A stretch of DNA of 23,999 nucleotides from JAJPJQ01 sp036522615 (GTDB taxonomy: Bacteria; Desulfobacterota; Binatia; UBA9968), in the NCBI GenBank assembly GCA_036522615.1, contig DATDFN010000220.1, positions 1 to 23,999 on the forward strand, read 5' to 3'. The first letter of the stretch is position 1, and every line of letters starts with the position of its first letter. The notes under the pieces were generated by a model, which worked only from the letters and a program-made list of their open reading frames with translations, was not told the DNA's origin and made no database searches. The position numbers and the translations under genes are program-made. Below are positions 1 to 7,950 of the stretch, one piece after another.

Positions 1-1
1 C

Positions 2-1072
2 TGGTTTCGCCTGCCGCTGTTCATCTGGGCGATCTACGCGACCAGCATCATCTTTATTCTCGGCACTCCGGTGATCGCGATCACGCTGCTCCTCGTCGGC
101 CTGGAGCGCGTCTTCAATCTCGGCATCTTCGATCCGGCGCGCGGCGGCGATCCGGTGCTCTTCCAGCATCTCTTCTGGTTTTACTCGCACCCGGCGGTCT
201 ACATCATGGTCCTGCCCGCGATGGGCGTCGAGAGCGAGCTCGTCACGGCTTTCGCGCGCAAGCGCGTCTTCGGCTACTCGTTCGTCGCGTTCTCGAGCGT
301 CGCCATCGCAGTGATCGGCTTTCTCGTCTGGGGGCATCACATGTTCGTCGCCGGGCAGTCGGTCCACGCCGGCCTCATCTTCTCGCTGCTGAGCTTTCTT
401 GTCGCGATCCCCTCGGCGATCAAGGTCTTCAACTGGACCGCCACGCTGCACCGCGGATCGATCTCGTACGACGCGCCCATGCTCTACGCGCTCGGATTTA
501 TCGGCCTCTTCACGATCGGCGGCCTGACCGGCCTGTTTCTCGCGTCGGTCGGCGTCGACGTCCACGTTCACGACACGTATTTTGTCATCGCGCATTTTCA
601 TTACATCATGGTCGGCGGCTCGGTCATGGCCTATCTCGGTGGGATTCATTTCTGGTGGCCCAAGATGACGGGCCGGACATATCCCGAGCCGCTCGCCCGC
701 ATCGCAGCGCTCATTGTCTTTTTGGGCTTCAATCTCACTTTCTTCCCGCAGTTCGTGCTCGGGTATCTCGGCATGCCGCGGCGCTACCATGCGTATCCGC
801 CGGAATTCCAGGTGTTGAACGTGATGTCGTCGGCCGGCGCGTCGATTCTCGCGGTCGGTTACGTGCTGCCGCTGATTTATCTCATCTGGTCGCTCCGTTA
901 CGGCCGAGTCGCGGGCAAGAATCCGTGGGGGGCTTGGGGACTCGAATGGCAGACGCCGTCGCCTCCGCCGACACACAATTTCGACGTCACGCCGCGCGTG
1001 GTCGCCGAAGCCTACGCCTACGATAAAGAACCTGAGGAGGTTTATGAATTCGGCAGTGCCAGCCGCGCCTGA
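2..1072 (+). CDS. ctaD: Cytochrome c oxidase subunit I, A2-type heme-copper oxidase (5' end outside window)
   Basis: Catalytic subunit of an aa3/caa3-type terminal oxidase in the inner membrane. It reduces O2 to water and pumps protons. The reading frame is open from base 2, so the N-terminal half lies upstream. Numbering from the Met at base 71: helix VI reads FWFYSHPAVY, giving CuB ligand H40 and the cross-linking Tyr Y44. H89-H90 are the other CuB ligands. K118 in IPSAIKVF is the K-channel lysine. HDTYF (167-171) precedes H175 and H177, the heme a3 and heme a ligands. YSHP replaces the GHPE glutamate motif, which marks the A2 subfamily typical of caa3 oxidases. The C-terminal LEWQTPSPPPTHNF is typical of the family. 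The last 29 bases overlap subunit III. All active-site residues that can be seen are present, so the enzyme should be functional. Confidence 0.97.
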   Translation, partial: WFRLPLFIWAIYATSIIFILGTPVIAITLLLVGLERVFNLGIFDPARGGDPVLFQHLFWFYSHPAVYIMVLPAMGVESELVTAFARKRVFGYSFVAFSSVAIAVIGFLVWGHHMFVAGQSVHAGLIFSLLSFLVAIPSAIKVFNWTATLHRGSISYDAPMLYALGFIGLFTIGGLTGLFLASVGVDVHVHDTYFVIAHFHYIMVGGSVMAYLGGIHFWWPKMTGRTYPEPLARIAALIVFLGFNLTFFPQFVLGYLGMPRRYHAYPPEFQVLNVMSSAGASILAVGYVLPLIYLIWSLRYGRVAGKNPWGAWGLEWQTPSPPPTHNFDVTPRVVAEAYAYDKEPEEVYEFGSASRA

Positions 1073-1712
1073 AGCGATCGAAGTGCGGGCGCATCAGTTC
1101 GAAGATATCGAGCAGCAGCACCATGCGTCGTGGCTCGGCATGTGGGTTTTTCTCGCGACGGAGGTGATGTTCTTCGGCGGCATGTTCGCGGGTTACGCCT
1201 ATTACCGTGTCGGCTATCCGGATGCGTTTGCCGCCGGCAGCAATCGTCTCGACGTCCTGCTCGGCGCGATCAACACGGCGGTTCTCATCGGCAGCAGCTT
1301 CACGATGGCGCTGGCGGTCCACAGCGGGCAAATGGGAAGGAACAAAGCGGCGATCCGATTCCTGCTGCTGACGATGCTCCTCGGCGCCGTGTTTCTCGGC
1401 ATCAAATTTTACGAGTATCACGAGAAATTCGTCGAGCATCTCGTGCCGGGCCCGGCGTTTCGCTTCGAAGGGCCGCTCGCGCGCCCCGCGGAAATCTTTT
1501 TCTCGCTCTATTTCGCGATGACGGGCTTGCACGCGCTCCACATGATCATCGGCATCGGACTGTTAACGTGGATGGCGCTGAAGGCGCGGCGCGGGCGTTT
1601 CTCGCCAGTCTACTATACGCCCATCGAGCTCACGGGGCTGTATTGGCATTTCGTCGATCTCATCTGGATCTTTCTTTTTCCGCTGCTGTACCTCGTGGGA
1701 AGACACCTATGA
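1044..1712 (+). CDS. ctaE: Cytochrome c oxidase subunit III
   Basis: Integral-membrane subunit III of the same oxidase (222 aa). It stabilises the complex rather than binding redox centres. The family appears as WLGMWVFLATEVMFFGG near residue 30, the central FLGIKFYEYHEKF segment, the ALHMIIGIG helix, and the conserved C-terminal YWHFVDLIWIFLFPLLYL. Length fits bacterial subunit III without the first two helices. The ATG at 1044 is preceded by GAGGAGG (1034-1040) and lies inside the end of subunit I in another frame, so translation is probably coupled. The stop overlaps the next start as ATGA. Confidence 0.96.
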   Translation: MNSAVPAAPEAIEVRAHQFEDIEQQHHASWLGMWVFLATEVMFFGGMFAGYAYYRVGYPDAFAAGSNRLDVLLGAINTAVLIGSSFTMALAVHSGQMGRNKAAIRFLLLTMLLGAVFLGIKFYEYHEKFVEHLVPGPAFRFEGPLARPAEIFFSLYFAMTGLHALHMIIGIGLLTWMALKARRGRFSPVYYTPIELTGLYWHFVDLIWIFLFPLLYLVGRHL

Positions 1713-1996
1713 ACAACGGCGCGCACATAACCGTAAAAAGCTATCTGGTGGTCTTTCTGATTCTTCTCAGCCTCACGGCGCTCACGACCGCCGTCGCGTT
1801 CGTCGACCTTGGCCGAGGGCTCAACAACCTCGCGGCGCTCACGATCGCGATACTCAAGGCGATGCTCGTCGTGCTCTACTTCATGCATGTCCGATACAGC
1901 GACCGCTTCACTTGGGTGATCGCCGCCGCTAGTATTTTCTGGCTGATGCTCCTGATCGGCGGGACGTTGGACGATTTACTCACGCGGAGTCTGTAG
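1709..1996 (+). CDS. ctaF: caa3-type cytochrome c oxidase subunit IV
   Basis: Small 95-aa membrane protein with three predicted hydrophobic helices (about residues 10-32, 39-58 and 66-86). It carries the KAMLVVLYFMHVRYS segment characteristic of prokaryotic caa3 subunit IV. It is the accessory subunit of the oxidase encoded upstream. The start is the ATG at 1709, overlapping the subunit III stop as ATGA. The open frame continues upstream to 1130 but is only a shadow of subunit III there. I see no hairpin terminator in the 57 bases before the convergent gene. Confidence 0.92.
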   Translation: MNNGAHITVKSYLVVFLILLSLTALTTAVAFVDLGRGLNNLAALTIAILKAMLVVLYFMHVRYSDRFTWVIAAASIFWLMLLIGGTLDDLLTRSL

Positions 1997-2053
1997 CCCG
2001 GTTAGCTGCCGCTCAAGCCCTTAAATACGTTCGTCGACCCCGCTTCTGACCGA

Positions 2054-3085
2054 TCACGCGGCAGAAGAACGCTCGGCGGAAGCCGGCTGGGCGCGCTGGA
2101 GGCGTGGTAACACTTCTTTACCATAGGCTTCCAGGAAGGCCTGCTGATCCGGGCCGGCCGAGTGAAAGACGAGGTGATCGAAGCCCAGTTTGATGTAATG
2201 CTGCGCGAAGCGCACATGCGCGTCGGGATCGGCCGAGATGCAGACCGCCCGGCGGATCGTGTCGGAGCCGACGACGCTGCCGTTATGCTCGGACATCTGC
2301 GGCGTGTAAATCCGCTCCGTAAACAGCGCCGGGACGAAAGTCCCGGCCCAGTACTCTTTCCGCGCGCGGATCGCGCCGTCCTCGTCGTCGGTGAAGGCGA
2401 CCGCGAGCTCGATCATCCGCGGCATCCGCGGCGCGTCCTTCGCCGCTTCGGCCGCACCGTAGGCGAAGTTCTCGAAAATCTGCCGGTAAGTTTCCGGTTC
2501 TTCGCCGCCGACTGTGATCAGCGCGTCCCCGTGCCTTCCGGCGAAGCGGGCGCTGTTCGGGACCATCGCGGAAATGTATATCGGGATCGGCTCCGCGGGC
2601 GGTGTATACAGCTTCGCCTGCCGCGTCTGATAGTGGACTCCTCGGTGCGTGACCTTCTCGCCGCCCCATAGCTTGCGCATCAGCTCGATCGCCTCGGCGA
2701 GCCGCTCGCGGCGGATTTTGTAATCGGGCCATTCTACGGTGACGGGGTATTCGTTCAGCGCCTCGCCGGTGCCGACGCCGAGAAATGTGCGGCCGGGCGC
2801 GAGGCAATCGAGCGTCGCGGCTGCCTGCGCGACGATCGCCGGGTGATATCTGAAAATGGGGCAGGTCACGCCCGTGCCCAGCCGAATTCGCTTCGTGCGG
2901 GCGGCCACGGCGCCGAGCCAGGTCCAGACAAAGCACGCCTGGCCTTTTTCGGCCCATGGATGAAAGTGGTCACTCGCCTCGATGGAATCGAATCCCGCCT
3001 GCTCGGCGCCGACGGCGTATTGAAGGAGCTCCTGCGGTGCGTATTGCTCCGTGCCGGCTTTCCAGCCGAATTTAACGTTACCCAT
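2054..3085 (-). CDS. LLM-class, F420-dependent glucose-6-phosphate dehydrogenase-like oxidoreductase
   Basis: Soluble TIM-barrel flavin/F420 oxidoreductase (343 aa) of the bacterial-luciferase-like family, FGD-like branch. The start is set at the Met of MGNVKFGW. The frame extends 89 codons upstream but that stretch has no homology-like features. From this start, H40 and W44 in SDHFHPW and E108 in GVGTGEALNE fall where mycobacterial F420-dependent glucose-6-phosphate dehydrogenase has its catalytic His, Trp and Glu. RIRLGTGVTCP and YHPAIVAQAAATL are typical of this branch. No strong Shine-Dalgarno sequence is visible, so the start is moderately certain. It is convergent with the oxidase operon and divergent from the VOC gene. 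The substrate is not shown: many FGD-like paralogues act on alcohols or other sugars. Confidence 0.88.
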   Translation of the reverse strand: MGNVKFGWKAGTEQYAPQELLQYAVGAEQAGFDSIEASDHFHPWAEKGQACFVWTWLGAVAARTKRIRLGTGVTCPIFRYHPAIVAQAAATLDCLAPGRTFLGVGTGEALNEYPVTVEWPDYKIRRERLAEAIELMRKLWGGEKVTHRGVHYQTRQAKLYTPPAEPIPIYISAMVPNSARFAGRHGDALITVGGEEPETYRQIFENFAYGAAEAAKDAPRMPRMIELAVAFTDDEDGAIRARKEYWAGTFVPALFTERIYTPQMSEHNGSVVGSDTIRRAVCISADPDAHVRFAQHYIKLGFDHLVFHSAGPDQQAFLEAYGKEVLPRLQRAQPASAERSSAA

Positions 3086-3206
3086 GGGTAAATTCTGGCC
3101 GTGACGCCGAAAAGCCTCAAGAGGGGCATAAGCTTTATTCGTGTAACATTCAGGAGTGTGGCGCAGCCCGCCAAATGGATGGGGCTTCTCTGACGCGAAG
3201 CGAATC

Positions 3207-3235
3207 TTGACAACTCCGCCCCCATGTTCCAGAAT
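3207..3235 (+). promoter_or_regulatory. Sigma70-like promoter for the VOC/ABC unit
   Basis: A perfect -35 TTGACA (3207-3212) is followed, after a 17-base spacer, by CAGAAT (3230-3235; four of six matches to TATAAT). Transcription would start near 3242, about 20 bases ahead of the AAGGAGG at 3261. This argues that the in-frame ATG at 3224 lies within the promoter and is not the translation start. The divergent gap (3086-3271) holds no promoter I can support for the minus-strand gene. Confidence 0.6.
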
Positions 3236-3271
3236 CTCGTGAGCATCGAGAAACGATCCCAAGGAGGCTTT

Positions 3272-3817
3272 ATGTCGGAGATGAAAAGCGGCTGGCGGCC
3301 CGAGGAGGGAAAGCAGGAATCGTCGCCGATTCACGTGAAGAAAATCGGCCACGTGGTCTTCAGCGTGAGCGACATCGAGCGCACGAGCAGGTTCTGGACG
3401 GAGATCATGGGCTTTAAATTCTCTGACCGCAACGAGAAAGGCATGGTCTTTTTCCGCTCAGGCACGGACCATCACACGATAGCGCTGCTGCAAGCCAACG
3501 ACAAAAACGAGCTGCCCAAGCGCGGCGAAGTCGGCTTCGACCACGTCGCTTTCGAAGTGGGAAGCGTTTCGGAGCTGTTCAAAATCCGCGATTTTCTCCG
3601 TTCGAATGGCGTCGAGATTTTCTACGAAGGACGCCGCGGCCCCGGCGGTAATCCCGGCGTCGAGTTCTACGACCCGGACGGCTATCAAATCGAGGTCTAC
3701 GCCTCGATGGATCAAGTGGGCACCGACGGAAAGAGCCGGCCGGGGAACGAGTGGAAGCGCGCGACGACGCTCGAAGACGCCGTCGCCAACCCGCTGCCGG
3801 GCGCCGAGTATTATTAA
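3272..3817 (+). CDS. VOC-family (glyoxalase/extradiol dioxygenase-like) metalloprotein
   Basis: A 181-aa vicinal-oxygen-chelate protein. The two beta-alpha-beta-beta-beta modules supply metal ligands H27 (IGHVVF), H91 (FDHVAF) and E141 (IEVYA). DPDGYQIEVY near the end is the classic last strand. The fold fits ring-cleaving dioxygenase or glyoxalase-like chemistry; the substrate cannot be told. The start at 3272 is favoured by AAGGAGG four bases upstream and by a promoter overlapping the earlier ATG (3224). It has a short N-terminal extension (about 20 aa) and a 35-aa C-terminal tail beyond the minimal fold. The ABC ATPase begins 28 bases downstream, so the two are probably co-transcribed. Confidence 0.85.
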   Translation: MSEMKSGWRPEEGKQESSPIHVKKIGHVVFSVSDIERTSRFWTEIMGFKFSDRNEKGMVFFRSGTDHHTIALLQANDKNELPKRGEVGFDHVAFEVGSVSELFKIRDFLRSNGVEIFYEGRRGPGGNPGVEFYDPDGYQIEVYASMDQVGTDGKSRPGNEWKRATTLEDAVANPLPGAEYY

Positions 3818-3845
3818 AGCTTTCACCCGGCGCAGTTTTTAGTCG

Positions 3846-4973
3846 ATGATCTCCGTCCGCGGACTCGCCAAAGAGTTTGCCGCCGGCGGCGGGCGCGTCG
3901 CCGCAATCAAAAATCTTAACATCGAGGTCGCGGAAGGCGAGTTTTTCGTCATTGTCGGCGCGAGCGGCTCGGGCAAGACGACGCTGCTCCGCGCGGTCGC
4001 CGGCCTCGAAGTCCCCGACCGGGGCACGATCAGCATCGGCGGCCGCGTCGTCTCCTCCGACGATCCGCCCGCATGGATTCCCTCACAGCAGCGCAAGCTC
4101 GGCATGGTTTTCCAGTCTTATGCCGTCTGGCCGCACCTCACGGTATATCAAAATGTCGCGCTGCCGCTCACCGACGGAACGCATCGGGTGCGGCGCGGCG
4201 AGGTGGAAAAGCGCGCGCGCGAGGCGCTGCGCCTCGTGCAGCTCGAAGAAGTCGCCGAGCGATCGGCGACGCTCTTATCCGGCGGACAGCAGCAGCGCGT
4301 GGCCCTGGCGCGTGCGATCGCCGTCAATCCGGGCATTCTTCTTATGGACGAGCCGCTGTCGAACCTCGACGCGAGGCTGCGCGAGGAGGTCCGCGGCAAG
4401 ATTCGCGAGCTGGCGAAGCAGTTGGGCTCGACCGTCCTTTACGTGACCCACGACCAGGTCGAGGCGATGGCGATGGCCGACCGCATCGCGCTGATGCAGG
4501 CGGGCGAGCTGCTCCAGGTGGGAGCGCCCGCCGAACTCTACCATAATCCCGTAACGACGGACGTCGCCGACTTTTTCGGAACGATGAACTGGCTCGAGGG
4601 GAAAATCGCGGCGCCGAGCGTCGCCGAGACCGCCATCGGGCAGCTGCGGTTTGCCGGCGACGCCGCGCTATCCGCGAGCGTTCTGCTTGGCTTCCGTCCG
4701 GAATGCCTCGCGTTGGTGGATGCGGCAGCGCCGGAAAAGCCGAATGTCTTTCCCGCGAGACTCAAATCGAGCGTGTTTTTAGGCGACCAATCGCTTTTGA
4801 CGCTCGCCATCGCCGATCGCGTCCTTGCCGCAAAATGCCGCGCCGTCGATCTCGACGGCGACGCTCCGCTGCGCGTGCGCATCGATCCCGCCGACGTTAT
4901 GGTCTTTTCGGAAGGACGGCGGACCGGCCGGGCCGTTACCGATGCTCTTTCCGGCGCCCGCGCGGCGGTATAG
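3846..4973 (+). CDS. ABC transporter ATP-binding protein (Fbp/Pot-like, with TOBE region)
   Basis: ATPase subunit (375 aa) of an importer, working with the permease and binding protein immediately downstream. Walker A is GASGSGKTT (38-46), the Q-loop Q90 sits in LGMVFQSYAVWPHLTV, the signature is LSGGQQQ (144-150), Walker B is ILLMDEP (164-170), the D-loop is SNLDA and the switch histidine is H202 in YVTHD. The roughly 240-375 region matches the TOBE extension of the iron/polyamine/sugar (CUT1-like) ATPases. All catalytic motifs are intact. No clear Shine-Dalgarno precedes the ATG, and the upstream VOC stop is only 28 bases away. The sequence resembles FbpC/PotA, but the substrate is not determined by this subunit. 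Confidence 0.93.
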   Translation: MISVRGLAKEFAAGGGRVAAIKNLNIEVAEGEFFVIVGASGSGKTTLLRAVAGLEVPDRGTISIGGRVVSSDDPPAWIPSQQRKLGMVFQSYAVWPHLTVYQNVALPLTDGTHRVRRGEVEKRAREALRLVQLEEVAERSATLLSGGQQQRVALARAIAVNPGILLMDEPLSNLDARLREEVRGKIRELAKQLGSTVLYVTHDQVEAMAMADRIALMQAGELLQVGAPAELYHNPVTTDVADFFGTMNWLEGKIAAPSVAETAIGQLRFAGDAALSASVLLGFRPECLALVDAAAPEKPNVFPARLKSSVFLGDQSLLTLAIADRVLAAKCRAVDLDGDAPLRVRIDPADVMVFSEGRRTGRAVTDALSGARAAV

Positions 4974-5043
4974 CCTCGCGTTGCATTCCCCCGCTCCATC
5001 GCATAAATTTCCAACCGCATCTCGGCAGCGAAAGGAGGCGTGT

Positions 5044-6144
5044 ATGTCCGCACAGCTGAAGCCCATTCGATTAGCATCGCTCGGCCTCGTCTTGCTTCTA
5101 TGCTGGTCGACGGCCGTGTATGCCGCCAGCGCCACGCTTACGCAGATGATCGAAGGCGCGAAGAAAGAAGGGGTCTTTCGCGCGCAGTGGTCGCAGAACA
5201 CCTTCGGCGGCGGCGAGGGCTTCAACGAATTTCTCGCCGGGATGAACAAAAAATACGGTCTGACTCTAAAGGGCCAGTTCACGCCGGGGCCCGACATGCA
5301 GGCTTTGATGGTCCGTATCGCGCAGGAGGCGGCGGCCGGGCAGCCGGCGAGCACTGACTTATATATGGGCAACGCACAGGCGTTGTTCGACGGGCTGAAG
5401 CAGCAGGTGCTGAAGCCCATCGAATGGGGTGCGATCATCGACCGCCGGCCGCCGAAGGATCAGGGCTTCGATGCGGTCGCAGCCGACGGAACGCACATGG
5501 CGATCGCGACAGCGGTCGTCGGCATCGAATACAATACCAATCTGGTCAAAGGCGCCGACATACCGAAACGCCTCACCGACGTCCTCAATCCCAAGTGGAA
5601 AGGAAAGATCGCGTCCACGCCCTACGCGGCGGGTCTCCGCGAGCTCGCCATGCCGGGTTTTCTCGGCCGCGAATACATAATCGATTTCACGAAGAAGCTT
5701 TCCGGGCAGATCGCCGGCCTGATCCGATGCGGCGAAGCCGAGCGCTTGACCAGCGGCGAGTTCGCCATGCTCGTGCTCACCTGCGGCGGCAACGACGCCA
5801 CGGTGCTCCAGCGAAGCGGCGCGCCGCTGGCGCAGACGATCGTGCAGGAGGGGACGGTGCTCCACATGCGCTACGCGGCGATACCGAAGAATTCGCGCGC
5901 GCCGAACGCCGCCGCGCTGATGGCGGCGTATTGGCTCACGCCCGAAGGGCAGGCGCTGCTGTGGAAGCACGACGGCCTCGATCTCCACCTGTTTCCCGAA
6001 TCGCACATGAAGAAGGACGTCGATCAGGTGCGCGCGGCCGGCGGCAAAATCGTCATCAACACGCCGGAGTGGCTCGCTTCGCTGAAAGGCTACGCCGAGA
6101 CGCAAAAGGAGCTGGAGAAAATTCTCCGCGAGGGCGGCAAATAG
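5044..6144 (+). CDS. ABC transporter extracellular solute-binding protein (Fbp-like fold)
   Basis: Periplasmic binding protein (366 aa) of the importer. A signal peptide spans about residues 1-27: positive start, hydrophobic LASLGLVLLLCWSTA, then cleavage after VYA. The mature protein starts with a TLTQMIEGAKKEG helix and has the YNTNLV...DVLNPKWKGKIA segment typical of iron/thiamine/phosphonate-type binding proteins. AAAGQPASTDLYMGN near residue 100 is the usual inter-lobe element. The ATG at 5044 follows AAAGGAGG; the longer open frame from 4825 overlaps the ATPase and is rejected. There is no adjacent Tyr-Tyr pair anywhere in the protein, so classical FbpA-type ferric binding is not supported. 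It sits between the ATPase and permease. Confidence 0.9.
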   Translation: MSAQLKPIRLASLGLVLLLCWSTAVYAASATLTQMIEGAKKEGVFRAQWSQNTFGGGEGFNEFLAGMNKKYGLTLKGQFTPGPDMQALMVRIAQEAAAGQPASTDLYMGNAQALFDGLKQQVLKPIEWGAIIDRRPPKDQGFDAVAADGTHMAIATAVVGIEYNTNLVKGADIPKRLTDVLNPKWKGKIASTPYAAGLRELAMPGFLGREYIIDFTKKLSGQIAGLIRCGEAERLTSGEFAMLVLTCGGNDATVLQRSGAPLAQTIVQEGTVLHMRYAAIPKNSRAPNAAALMAAYWLTPEGQALLWKHDGLDLHLFPESHMKKDVDQVRAAGGKIVINTPEWLASLKGYAETQKELEKILREGGK

Positions 6145-6161
6145 CTTCGTCCGGTTTCCCG

Positions 6162-7904
6162 ATGAAAGCGAGATCGATCGAGTCGCCGATCTTTTTCGCC
6201 CGGCGCTCCGGGACTTCGCCGGGGCTGCTCGTGCTGGCGTCGCTGCCGATCGCGGTGATCGCGGTCTTCGTCACCGTGATGATCTGGGTGAGCTTTCAGC
6301 GCGGCATGCTCGGCACCGGGGGCGCGGTTTACACGCTGGAAAATTATCTGGCGATCTTGGGCGACCCCTTTCTCTATCGCGTCCTGTGGAACACGGCGGT
6401 ATTTACCGCCACGACGACGGTCGTCGCGCTCGCGATCGGACTGCCGATCGCGTGGCTCGCGGAGCGCACGACGATTCCCGGCAAGACGGCGATCTACGCG
6501 ATCATGACGCTGGGGCTTTTGATCCCCGGCATCTATACCGCGATGGGCTGGACGTTCATCGCCCATCCGCGCATCGGCTTTCTCAACCGCTGGCTGGTCG
6601 ATCTCCTGGGATTGCAAGACGCGCCGCTCAACATCGCGACGCCGATCGGCATGGGCTTCGTCCAGGGGCTCAGTCTCGCCGCAGTCGTTTTTATCTTGAC
6701 CGCGCAGATGTTCCGGGCGATGAATCCGTCGCTCGAGGAGGCCGCCAAAGTCCACGGCCTTAGCTTCTTGAGGACGATCCACCGCGTCACGCTGCCGCTC
6801 GCGCTGCCGGGCATTCTCGCCGCGGTGATTTACGTCGTGACGATCGGCATCGCGACGTTCGACATCCCCGCGATCGTCGGACTCGGCAACCGAGTATACA
6901 TGCTGAGCACGTTCATCTATCTGAAGGTCCACCCGCAGGGCAGCGGGCTTCCCGAGTACGGCATCACCGGCGCCGTCGGCACCTGCATGATCGCCGTCGC
7001 GGCGCTGCTGACCCTACTCTACGGCCAGGTGCTGCGGAGCGGGCACCGCTTCGAAGTCGTCACCGGCAAAGGCTATCGCCCGGCGCAGATCGAGCTCGGC
7101 GGCTGGTCCGCCGCCGGATGGTGTTTCATTGGACTCTACGCCTTCGTCTCGAAAATATTGCCGCTCCTGCTGATCGTTTACGCGGCGCTCACGCCGTACT
7201 TCGCGCCGCCGTCGATGGAGATGATGCGCCATCTTTCGCTGGTGCATTTCGCCAACATGGAATGGGGGCTCGTGCTGCGCGGCGCGCGCAACACCGCGCT
7301 GCTCGTCGCGGTGGTGCCGCTGCTCGTGCTTCTGTTCGCGTTCGCCATCTCGTGGCTGGTCGTGCGCTCGCGCAACCGCGTGCGCTACGCGATCGAGTTC
7401 GCCGCTTTTTTGCCGCAGGCGCTGCCGGAGGTGATTCTCGCCATCGGCGCGCTGCTGCTGGCGCTCTTCGTGCTCGGCGAGGCGGTGCCGCTCTACGGCT
7501 CGGTCTGGCTGATCGCGATCGTCTACGTCGCGGCGCGGATCGCCTTCGCCACGCGCGCGCTCAACGGCTCGCTGCTGCAGATTCACCGCGAGATGGAAGA
7601 GGCGGCTTTCGTTTCCGGTCTATCCACGTTCCGGACGGCTTGGCGCGTGCTGCTGCCGCTGCTGCGCCCGACGCTGCTATCCGTATGGATCTGGACCGCA
7701 CTGCTCGTTTATCGCGAGCTCACCGTGGCGGTCTTTCTCGGCGTGCACGACAACATCACTTTTCCGGCGGTCATCTGGAGCTACTGGTACGCCGGCGGGA
7801 TGAACAAGGCCTCGGCGGTGACGCTGCTGATGACCGTGCTGCTCGCGCCCTTGATCGCAGCGTTCTGGTGGTTCGGCCGACGCGGCCAGGTCGCGGGGCA
7901 GTAA
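6162..7904 (+). CDS. ABC transporter permease, fused two-domain (Fbp/Thi type)
   Basis: Inner-membrane channel (580 aa) with two permease domains in one chain, so a single copy can form the full pore. Two EAA loops contact the ATPase: EEAAKVHGLSFLRT from about residue 192, and EEAAFVSGLSTFRT from about residue 479. Each has a following G/L-rich PLxxPxxL segment. Around twelve hydrophobic helices are visible. The ATG at 6162 lies 17 bases after the binding-protein stop. The frame is open back to 5424, but that part is a shadow of the upstream gene. The fused arrangement is normal for the ferric/thiamine permease family and is not a recent fusion. Confidence 0.92.
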   Translation: MKARSIESPIFFARRSGTSPGLLVLASLPIAVIAVFVTVMIWVSFQRGMLGTGGAVYTLENYLAILGDPFLYRVLWNTAVFTATTTVVALAIGLPIAWLAERTTIPGKTAIYAIMTLGLLIPGIYTAMGWTFIAHPRIGFLNRWLVDLLGLQDAPLNIATPIGMGFVQGLSLAAVVFILTAQMFRAMNPSLEEAAKVHGLSFLRTIHRVTLPLALPGILAAVIYVVTIGIATFDIPAIVGLGNRVYMLSTFIYLKVHPQGSGLPEYGITGAVGTCMIAVAALLTLLYGQVLRSGHRFEVVTGKGYRPAQIELGGWSAAGWCFIGLYAFVSKILPLLLIVYAALTPYFAPPSMEMMRHLSLVHFANMEWGLVLRGARNTALLVAVVPLLVLLFAFAISWLVVRSRNRVRYAIEFAAFLPQALPEVILAIGALLLALFVLGEAVPLYGSVWLIAIVYVAARIAFATRALNGSLLQIHREMEEAAFVSGLSTFRTAWRVLLPLLRPTLLSVWIWTALLVYRELTVAVFLGVHDNITFPAVIWSYWYAGGMNKASAVTLLMTVLLAPLIAAFWWFGRRGQVAGQ

Positions 7905-7950
7905 GCGGTCAGTTCACTACTGCAGCATTGATTCGCAGCACGAAGGGTGA

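Noticed and set aside
2006..2065. CTGCCGC and GCGGCAG arms between the oxidase operon and the LLM gene
   Set aside because: Seven-base arms about 45 bases apart, with one arm in coding sequence and no T-run; likely chance.
3224..3271. Earlier in-frame ATG for the first VOC gene
   Set aside because: It falls in the -35/-10 spacer of the likely promoter and lacks a Shine-Dalgarno; 3272 has AAGGAGG.
5424..6161. Upstream extension of the permease frame
   Set aside because: Overlaps the binding-protein gene and is Arg-rich; the hydrophobic permease starts at 6162.
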